Assembly: GCF_001887355.1 (NCBI RefSeq)
Contig: NZ_MPIN01000001.1
Coordinates: 310,001-374,000 of the forward strand
Reading direction: 5' to 3'
Source of the DNA: Cystobacter ferrugineus
GTDB taxonomy: Bacteria; Myxococcota; Myxococcia; Myxococcales; Myxococcaceae
Length of the DNA: 64,000 nucleotides
Shown: positions 35,693 through 41,956 of the stretch, in pieces
Numbering within the stretch: the stretch's first letter is position 1
How the letters are laid out: every line of letters starts with the position of its first letter
Notes under the pieces: generated by a model
The model's input: only the letters and a program-made list of their open reading frames with translations
Databases searched by the model: none
What the model was told of the DNA's origin: nothing
Position numbers and translations under genes: made by a program

Positions 35693-35790
35693 CGCGCATG
35701 CGTGGAGACCACCTCGTAGAGGTGTGGTTCGTACTTCTCCACCAGCGCCGCCGCGGCCCGCATGTGCGTCTGGGCCGTCGGGTTGCGCAG
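35693..35790. repeat. 98-bp direct repeat, left copy (ABM monooxygenase gene fragment)
   Basis: Identical by eye to 38967-39064 except two bases, in the same orientation. On the minus strand it encodes LRNPTAQTHMRAAAALVEK and the following residues up to VVSTHAR, the C-terminal part of the antibiotic-biosynthesis-monooxygenase gene at 38942-39298. No start, N-terminal domain or proper end accompanies it. It brackets the protease/repeat-protein module on its left. Confidence 0.9.
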
Positions 35791-35815
35791 TGAGCCCGTC
35801 CTTCGCCCAGAACCC

Positions 35816-36691
35816 TCACAGCGGCTGCAACGGGTTGCCGAGGAACCGGTAGGTGCGCCAGGCCCGCCAGGCGGGCGAGCCGGGCTCGAGCGTCGCATCG
35901 ATGGCACACACCCAGCGGCCCAGGCTCGTGGGCCACATCCGCTCGAGGCACTCGCCGGCCAGCTCCGCCAGCGCCGCGTTGTCCGGAGTGAGCACCGCCG
36001 CCGTCGCGCCCAGGAATCCCACGGCACGGCCAGACCCGACCAGGAAGCGTCCGAACGACCCACCCGCTCGCCCCCTCACGAGCGTGTTACACGCCCAGGC
36101 CGCGAACACTCCGCACGGCAGCCAGGACCGGTGCGCCTCGACGTGCTCCCGGTAGACACCGTGGTAGCCGCCCAGTCCCTCCGAGTGGCCATGGCCGAAG
36201 TAGGTGGCCAGCACCGGCCCTCCCGCGAGCCGCTCCAGCATCGCCTGACGGTTCAGCCGATCGGCGAACCACGTCGTGGCCCGGCCGGCGTGGGCGGCGC
36301 GCAGACACCGCGCGAAGCGCTGGCCCAGGCGTAGGTAGTGGTCCTCCCACGCGGCCAGCACGGCACGGGTCCCCTCCTTGGCCCGGCCCCGGCGCACCAC
36401 CGCCTCCAACCACGGGGACAGCGCGCGCGGCTCCCGGGCGAAGAGCAGCCCCACGGGCACTCCGCCCACCACGAGCCCGGGAACCACCGCGCGCGGCGAG
36501 CGGTTCCCGGGCGCTACCAGCAGGAGGCCCTCGGCACGACCCGGCCACCGCCGCACCAGGGACTCCAGGCGATAGGGATCCGCTCCGCCGTCGGGCTCCG
36601 GGCGTCGATGGAAGACGGCCCGGAGCCCCGCGGCCCCCAGCGCCTCGACGAGCGGGCGCCGGAAGGACGAGGGCGCCACGACGACCAACAT
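35816..36691 (-). CDS. Caspase/gingipain (CHAT-like) cysteine protease
   Basis: 291 residues. A clan CD peptidase dyad is visible: catalytic His in LATYFGHGHSEGLGGYH (His167) and Cys in GVFAAWACNTLVRG (Cys201), followed by GRAVGFLGATAAVLTPDN, as in C25/CHAT proteins. The N-terminal 150 residues form a Rossmann-like half (LLLVAPGNRSPRAVVPGLVV, GVPVGLLFAREPRAL). No signal peptide. It lies 12 bases downstream of the 29-residue-repeat protein on the same strand, so they should be co-transcribed. In bacteria such proteases often cut and activate a neighbouring toxin; here the neighbour is a candidate substrate, which is inference. Confidence 0.75.
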   Translation of the reverse strand: MLVVVAPSSFRRPLVEALGAAGLRAVFHRRPEPDGGADPYRLESLVRRWPGRAEGLLLVAPGNRSPRAVVPGLVVGGVPVGLLFAREPRALSPWLEAVVRRGRAKEGTRAVLAAWEDHYLRLGQRFARCLRAAHAGRATTWFADRLNRQAMLERLAGGPVLATYFGHGHSEGLGGYHGVYREHVEAHRSWLPCGVFAAWACNTLVRGRAGGSFGRFLVGSGRAVGFLGATAAVLTPDNAALAELAGECLERMWPTSLGRWVCAIDATLEPGSPAWRAWRTYRFLGNPLQPL

Positions 36692-36703
36692 GGGCGCCGT
36701 GCC

Positions 36704-38650
36704 TCACTTCTCGCGCGGGAGCCGGGCCTCGCTGGCGGCGGCGGCCACCGGGGTCCGGATGGGCGGCACGGGCTTCACGAGCGGCAGAGCCACCCGGACG
36801 CCCCTGATGGGCTTGAACACCTGTCGGGCATAGGGCCGCAGCAGTTCCACATCCAACCCCAGGCCCGTCAGCTTCGGGAAGGCGGCCTTGCCCCATTGCT
36901 CGTACCAGTACTCCTCGACGATGACCGCCTGCTGCTCCCGGTTGAAGCGGCTCAATTCGTTGCCGCGCTCACGGAGCATGTCGTTGGTCACCTTGTACCC
37001 CTCGCCCCGCAGCTGCGCGTGCAGGGCCTCGAGCATGTACACCGGCCCCGCCACCACTCCCTGCCAGGTGTGCGTCAGCTCGTGCATCAGCGTCTTCATG
37101 TCGACCTCCGCCCACGAGGCGAAGTTGAGCACGTACATCGTCGTGAAGGGCCGCTCGCCATTGACCAGGTTCACCAGGTTGGCGGGGAGTGACGCGACGG
37201 CGACCTTCACGCGCGCCAGATTGATGGACGAGCCGAACACCAGACGAGCCTGCTTCTTCTCCGCCTCCGTCAGGGGCCGGTGGCCGCCCAGCACGTCCAG
37301 CAGCGTGGCGAAGGCGAGCGCCGCCACTCCGGCCGTCGCCGCGATGGCCTCCTTCATGATGAGGAACGGGCTCTTGCCCAGGGCGATGAGCCCCTGGAAG
37401 AAGCCCTTGCGGAACTCCTTGACCACGTCGTGGACGATGGTGGTGATGACCTTGCCGAGCTGGAGGCCAGCCGCGAGCAGCCCATCCAGGACCATGCGCA
37501 GGGTGCTCACCTGGTCCTTCATGAAGGCCACGAGGATATCCCTGACCTGGGCATAGGCCTTGTAGAGGCCCTTGACCATGCGGCGGATGGCGGTGCCGGT
37601 GAAGCGGGCCACTTCCCCAGCCACCTCGGCCAGCTTGCTTCCGGCCAGCTTCAGCCCTCGGAAGAGCTGCTCCAGGGCGGTGGCGGACCACGCACCGGCG
37701 GCCGCGAGCACCTCGCGCACCTTCCGTCCCAGCGCCACGAGCGCGCGCGCCGTGACGCGAATCGCCGCCGCTCCCGCCTTGGCCGCCGCGGCGACGATCT
37801 GGGCCACCGCCCGCCCGGCCTGGAGGATGGCGGACACCACGTCCTGGAGCGTGGCGGTGGCCTTCGTCGCCGCCCAGGAGAGCACGTCCGCCACGGCGCG
37901 ACCGGCATCGAGCACGCCTCGGACGAACTTCTTCAGCACGTCCGCGCCCTTCGCCAGTGCCTCGGACAGGAGCTCCCCGACCTTGCGGCCGGCATCGAGC
38001 AAGGCATCGACGAAGTCGGCGATCTTCGAGGCCGTCCATGTGACGACCTTCCCGATGGCGTTGACCAGGGACTTCCCGGCGGCCTCGACCGCGTCCTTCA
38101 CGGTCTTGACCGCGCCCTTCACCCAGTTCCAGGGCTTGGAGAAGAGGCCATCGGTGCCAGATTGCCCGGCGGGCCGCTCGTTGCGCAGCACGTTGCCGGC
38201 GCGCTGGAACCACTCGGCCACGTCGTCGAGGCTGCCTCCCTGCTCGAAGTAGTCCTTCATGAAGGCCCGGGCGTCCGCCCGGCTCATTCCGCCGATGTGG
38301 TGGACGACGAAGATGCCCCGGTTCTGCTGCTTGAAGGCATGGATCATCATCCGGCGCTGCTGCGGTCCGGCACTCCGGGCCCAGTCGATCAACGGCTCGG
38401 CGTCCTCCTCCGCCTCACGGTCGTCGCGCCAGTTGGCGATCCTCCCCTCGGTGAAGAGCATGGCCTTGCGCTCCGAGGCCGCATAGAGACGGGCGACGCT
38501 CGGCGCCAGCTCCGTTCGCTGGAGCTTCAACTCCCGGACCCCATCTCGAACGGATGCAATGGAGGTGAACTTGAGGGTCTCCAGCTTCTGGGTCAGCACG
38601 GCCGAGACCGGCGATGAGGATTCGGAGACGAGGGGTTTGTTCTCTGGCAT
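36704..38650 (-). CDS. Protein with nine 29-residue amphipathic repeats and HELTH motif
   Basis: 648 residues from ATG 38648-38650 (GGAG 9 bases upstream; GTG 38725 and ATG 38698 are alternatives). Residues ~1-180 are a helical domain. Residues ~185-445 are nine contiguous units of exactly 29 residues with pattern V.A.L.AGR.V..VL..A, e.g. VRGVLDAGRAVADVLSWAA and VSAILQAGRAVAQIVAAAA, giving amphipathic helices suited to membrane or lipid contact. A C-terminal domain (~446-648) has TLMHELTHTWQGVVAGPVYM (HExxH, His523 and His527), resembling zinc-site or DUF4157-like domains. No signal peptide. Pore formation is an inference; I do not recognise a described family. It is followed by the caspase-like gene. 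Confidence 0.75.
   Translation of the reverse strand: MPENKPLVSESSSPVSAVLTQKLETLKFTSIASVRDGVRELKLQRTELAPSVARLYAASERKAMLFTEGRIANWRDDREAEEDAEPLIDWARSAGPQQRRMMIHAFKQQNRGIFVVHHIGGMSRADARAFMKDYFEQGGSLDDVAEWFQRAGNVLRNERPAGQSGTDGLFSKPWNWVKGAVKTVKDAVEAAGKSLVNAIGKVVTWTASKIADFVDALLDAGRKVGELLSEALAKGADVLKKFVRGVLDAGRAVADVLSWAATKATATLQDVVSAILQAGRAVAQIVAAAAKAGAAAIRVTARALVALGRKVREVLAAAGAWSATALEQLFRGLKLAGSKLAEVAGEVARFTGTAIRRMVKGLYKAYAQVRDILVAFMKDQVSTLRMVLDGLLAAGLQLGKVITTIVHDVVKEFRKGFFQGLIALGKSPFLIMKEAIAATAGVAALAFATLLDVLGGHRPLTEAEKKQARLVFGSSINLARVKVAVASLPANLVNLVNGERPFTTMYVLNFASWAEVDMKTLMHELTHTWQGVVAGPVYMLEALHAQLRGEGYKVTNDMLRERGNELSRFNREQQAVIVEEYWYEQWGKAAFPKLTGLGLDVELLRPYARQVFKPIRGVRVALPLVKPVPPIRTPVAAAASEARLPREK
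37316..38098 (-). repeat. 87-bp protein-coding tandem repeat (nine units)
   Basis: The nine 29-codon units inside the helical repeat protein. Conservation is at protein level (hydrophobic spacing, AGR.V core) rather than at DNA level, so the repeat is old. The last unit is the most divergent. Confidence 0.8.
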
Positions 38651-38941
38651 GGGACTGAGCTCCAGGTGGCGGCATTCCTCACGGACCAGGGGGCTCATGC
38701 CCTCCCAGCTTCGTGACACGTTCACCCCGGTGGAGTGGGTGGACCGCGAGTGTGACGCCGCTGCCCCACTGGGGCGGCTGCTCAGCGCGGCTGAAGGGCT
38801 TCTCCCTTCACGGAAACAAGGGGCAGTTCACCTTCAGCCCTGCACTCTGTCTGGTTGATCAGTGCTGTTCGCGTCCACCTCCCCAATTACTCGGTGAAAC
38901 TCTATTGCGCGTGCGGCCTGCTGCCCGCTGTGGGGGCCCTC

Positions 38942-39298
38942 CTAGACGTCGCCGGATGGCACGCCCCGCGCATGCGTGGAGACCACCTCGTAGAGGTGCG
39001 GTTCGTACTTCTCCACCAGTGCCGCCGCGGCCCGCATGTGCGTCTGGGCCGTCGGGTTGCGCAGCATGGCCTCGAAGTGCTCGCGGCTCGCCCACTGTGC
39101 GTAGTTGGTCACCCGGGTGCCCTCCACCCCCCGGTGGATGTTCGCCGAGATGAACCCCGGCAGGTATCGCATCACCTCCTCTGTCGCCTCCTCCAGCACC
39201 TTCACCAGCTCCGCCTGCCGCTCGGGCGCCACGGTGAAGACGTTGATGAGGGTGCACACCTCACTGCCGGGAACGATGCGTGTCGTGGTCGCTTCCAT
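38942..39298 (-). CDS. Antibiotic biosynthesis monooxygenase (ABM) family protein
   Basis: 118 residues, a ferredoxin-like dimeric alpha-beta barrel: INVFTVAPERQAELVKVLEE, LPGFISANIHRGVEGTRVTN, YAQWASREHFEAML. Such proteins are cofactor-free quinone-forming oxygenases or heme-degrading enzymes; here the role is unknown. Its ribosome site AGGAG lies inside the palindrome TTAGGAGCCTAA read from the minus strand (39303-39314). The MarR gene follows upstream with a matching site. The last 98 bases before its final six codons are duplicated at 35693. Confidence 0.8.
   Translation of the reverse strand: MEATTTRIVPGSEVCTLINVFTVAPERQAELVKVLEEATEEVMRYLPGFISANIHRGVEGTRVTNYAQWASREHFEAMLRNPTAQTHMRAAAALVEKYEPHLYEVVSTHARGVPSGDV
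38967..39064. repeat. 98-bp direct repeat, right copy (inside the ABM gene)
   Basis: Partner of 35693-35790, with two mismatches. The 3.18 kb between the copies contains only the repeat protein and the protease. Confidence 0.9.
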
Positions 39299-39302
39299 GT
39301 GA

Positions 39303-39314
39303 TTAGGCTCCTAA
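39303..39314. promoter_or_regulatory. MarR-type operator before the ABM gene
   Basis: TTAGGCTCCTAA, a 12-bp palindrome class TTAGG-N2-CCTAA, 5 bases before the ABM start. It covers the AGGAG ribosome site, so binding would block both transcription and start. The same site, with the same flanking CCCAGGT, precedes marR. Confidence 0.65.
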
Positions 39315-39336
39315 CTACCTGGGTAAAAAAAGAGGC

Positions 39337-39846
39337 TCAGGGCTCCCGTACATGAGGGATGCCGGCGGCGACCTTCGTGAGCAGGGCCTTGAGCTGCTGG
39401 CGCTCCTCGGCGGACAGGCCGCTCATCAGGGCGGTGGTGCGGCGGTAGTGGTCCGGGAGCAAGCCTTCCAGCCGCTGGCGGCCCCGGGCCGACAGGCGCA
39501 CCACCGACATGCGTCCGTCCCCGCCATGGGCTCTGCGCAGGACGAGGCCCTCCTTCTCCAGTCCGTCCAGCAACCCCGTCATCGTCGCGCGCGTGACGCC
39601 CGTCCGCTCGGCCAGCTCGGCGGGACGGAGGCCCTCCTCCTCGCGCTGCAACTGCATGAGGACGATGAAGCGCGCCTGGGACAGCCCATGCCGCGCGAAG
39701 TGCGCCGCATAGGCTTCCTCCACGTCGTCCGACACCCGCAGCAACGTCAGACATGTCTCCACGGCCGACGCATCCGACTCCGGGTAGCGCTCCGCGTCCT
39801 TCTGGAGAGCCTCGTGTCCGGGGAGCTGTTTCAGTTCGAGCGCCAT
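39337..39846 (-). CDS. MarR-family transcriptional regulator
   Basis: 169 residues from ATG 39844-39846. The winged helix is clear: LSQARFIVLMQLQREEEGLR, PAELAERTGVTRATMTGLLD as recognition helix, GLVLRRAHGGDGRMSVVRLS as wing with the DxR motif. It is transcribed upstream of the ABM gene on the same strand with a 38-base gap. Identical-type palindromes lie at both starts, which points to autorepression and control of the ABM gene. The ligand is probably a phenolic or other small toxic molecule, by analogy. Confidence 0.9.
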   Translation of the reverse strand: MALELKQLPGHEALQKDAERYPESDASAVETCLTLLRVSDDVEEAYAAHFARHGLSQARFIVLMQLQREEEGLRPAELAERTGVTRATMTGLLDGLEKEGLVLRRAHGGDGRMSVVRLSARGRQRLEGLLPDHYRRTTALMSGLSAEERQQLKALLTKVAAGIPHVREP

Positions 39847-39850
39847 CTCG

Positions 39851-39862
39851 TTAGGAGCCTAA
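39851..39862. promoter_or_regulatory. MarR-type operator before marR
   Basis: TTAGGAGCCTAA, a near-perfect palindrome, 4 bases upstream of the marR ATG, matching 39303-39314. Both are preceded (minus strand) by CCCAGGTxG. Confidence 0.65.
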
Positions 39863-39997
39863 CCACCTGGGCACTCGCATGCAACGGGAAACCGCGGGGT
39901 GAAGACCCCCGCCCTGCCTCGGTAGATGGCTCCGGGGGTCGCCGTCACCTCGAGAGTCATTGAATCGAATCGGCGGCGCGGCGCCCCCCCCCCGCGG

Positions 39998-41320
39998 TCA
40001 CTGGGGCAAGCGGAGCCCCACGAGCCCCTCGATCGCCGAGCGCGAGATCTCGTTCGGAAGCGCGGGCAGGAGGGCGCGGGCCGCGCCAGGGAGGTTGCCC
40101 GGGTGGAGGATCATCACCTGAACGACCCTGGACTGCTCGTCGAGGAGGATGGCGAAGTAGCGGTCGTCGAGCGGCCGGCGCCACACCGGTGCATAGGCAC
40201 TCGCCCGGTTGTCCGCGTCGATCACCGCGCCACGCTCCATGGCCTTGAGCGCCCTCGCGTCGAGGAGATCGGAGCCAGAATCGAACTGGCCGATGCCACA
40301 GCCAGCGATGCCGCACACGGACCCGCCGAGGCTGCCGACCTGGAAGGACCTGAGTCCCGTGCTGATGATGTCGCGGTTGCCCCACTGGCTGCCCGACGAC
40401 TCCGCCACGACCTCGAACACGTTGATCTGGCCGCACCCGTCGCCCACGGCCCCGTTCGTGTTCGCGAAGCAGTGGCACGGGTGATAGCCCGACCACCCGT
40501 CGCGGTTGAGCTCCGAGGGGCTGAAGCCGACCCACGGCGCGTCCTGCTGGCGCTCGTCCTCTCCGGGCTTGATGCAGCTCAGCGGCTTGAGCGTCGGGTC
40601 GTCGGCGTAGGGCATGGAGGCGAGCATCACCACGAGCTTGGAACCCGGCCAGCCGTCGTAGTCCAGCGCCGAGCCGGGGCAGTACGGGTTGCTCCCCGGA
40701 CCGCAGGGGAACTTGCGGTCCTGCATGGCGTAGAACGCGCAGTTGTTCCCGAGGTCACCCGTGAACGGCGTCTTGTCTCCGGGCCCGGAGATGTGGAGGT
40801 TGTGGAACGTGGTCGGAGCCCGCCGGTCCCAGAACGATTTGATGGCCCACGGGCCCGTGGGCTCCGCGACCGGCTGGTAGACGGCGAGCTGCTTGACGCG
40901 CATCGGCCCTTCGAGGACCAGCGTCATCTGCTCGTTGTACGGGGACAGGCGGTTGGTCGTCACCTGGTGCCTGGTGCGGCAGCAGTACTCCTTACCCCCC
41001 CAGGGGTAGCTGATCCATCGCGCCTCGACGTCACAGCGCGGGTCGCCCTCGCTCGCCTCGATCCGGCGGCCCCAGTAGCCAGTTGCGCCGATATTGGTGA
41101 AGGTCATCGTGCCGCCCCGGGTCGTGGGCCCCGTGGTTGACGGCGTGGGCGGATCGTGCGGAGGAACGGCGGATGGGTTGCCGGGCCTGGAGGGGGGCGC
41201 GTCGTCCGCCTTCGGGTCGGCGCTGCACGCCGCGCCTACGAGCCCCAGGATGGCCGCGGTGATGAGGAATTGGAGTCGCCGGCCACTGCCACCAAGCCTG
41301 CTGTCTGTGACAACGTTCAT
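39998..41320 (-). CDS. TOS1/YJL171C-like lipoprotein (DUF2401-type)
   Basis: About 440 residues from ATG 41318-41320; a TTG at 41356 is the other choice. A signal peptide ends in LGLVGAACSADP, lipobox-like. After a Pro/Thr linker comes TMTFTNIGATGYWGRRIE, a Cys pair EYCCRTRH, LSPYNEQMTLVLEGPM, and a Cys-rich block HPCHCFANTN, then GDGCGQINVFEVVAES. This resembles the TOS1/YJL171C domain of fungal cell walls, where it acts on beta-glucan. The presence in a predatory or saprophytic bacterium suggests a wall-degrading enzyme. The family assignment is by pattern recall and is moderate. It has no neighbours in an obvious operon. Confidence 0.6.
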   Translation of the reverse strand: MNVVTDSRLGGSGRRLQFLITAAILGLVGAACSADPKADDAPPSRPGNPSAVPPHDPPTPSTTGPTTRGGTMTFTNIGATGYWGRRIEASEGDPRCDVEARWISYPWGGKEYCCRTRHQVTTNRLSPYNEQMTLVLEGPMRVKQLAVYQPVAEPTGPWAIKSFWDRRAPTTFHNLHISGPGDKTPFTGDLGNNCAFYAMQDRKFPCGPGSNPYCPGSALDYDGWPGSKLVVMLASMPYADDPTLKPLSCIKPGEDERQQDAPWVGFSPSELNRDGWSGYHPCHCFANTNGAVGDGCGQINVFEVVAESSGSQWGNRDIISTGLRSFQVGSLGGSVCGIAGCGIGQFDSGSDLLDARALKAMERGAVIDADNRASAYAPVWRRPLDDRYFAILLDEQSRVVQVMILHPGNLPGAARALLPALPNEISRSAIEGLVGLRLPQ

Positions 41321-41454
41321 ATGTGTTGATTTATCATCGATAATCGACTGGAGCAAACGATATCAGGACGTCACGAATCGGCTGGGAGCATCTGGCTCGC
41401 TGGTGCCGGACGAAGACATGCCTGTCTTCGCCTGTGTTTGGTGCGGCTCGCAGC

Positions 41455-41766
41455 TCAAATTCCCGCCACGCGCACCACGACGAGCACGGGCTGCGCCGGC
41501 GTGGCCTCCTGGAGCCGCTGGCAGGGCGTGCCGGTGAAGAGCACCCCCTCGCTCGTCAGCCTCCACGAGTCCGGACCCGGCGCCAGCACCTGCCCCTCCA
41601 GGGAGACCTCGAGCGACTCCTGCGTGGAGGCGCCCGCGGCCTCGAACCGGACGAGGCAGGACGCCCGCGGCAGCTTGTCACCAATCAACTCGGGTCGTCC
41701 TTGTCCGCTGGCGGCAGCTCGCTGCCGAGCGCGATCGAGGCATCCCGACGCGCGATCTGAGTTCAT
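41455..41766 (-). CDS. Hypothetical small protein, possible N-terminal truncation
   Basis: 103 residues from ATG 41764-41766 (MNSDRASGCLDRARQRAAAS). The C-terminal half looks like real beta-rich protein: LIGDKLPRASCLVRFEAAGA, STQESLEVSLEGQVLAPGPD, SEGVLFTGTPCQRLQEATPA. The frame is open to 42045, but that part overlaps the divergent kinase start and is low-quality. No known motif. Confidence 0.4.
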   Translation of the reverse strand: MNSDRASGCLDRARQRAAASGQGRPELIGDKLPRASCLVRFEAAGASTQESLEVSLEGQVLAPGPDSWRLTSEGVLFTGTPCQRLQEATPAQPVLVVVRVAGI

Positions 41767-41956
41767 GCCCGCCACCATGGGACACGGCCTGCTGACTCCG
41801 TGCCGCGCGGAATTACACCGTCGGACCTTTTGAGCATCAAAAGACAGATCTCGCACCGCATGTGGGGACGGACCTGGGGCGACGAAAGATAGGCACCGGA
41901 CGAACGGTCCTTTCGGCGGGCACCTGGCCCCGACACCGGAGTCGGGTTGTGTCAGG

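Noticed and set aside
39984-39993. Run of ten C bases as a phase-variation tract
   Set aside because: It lies just outside the lipoprotein stop codon and in no promoter, so length changes would have no clear effect.
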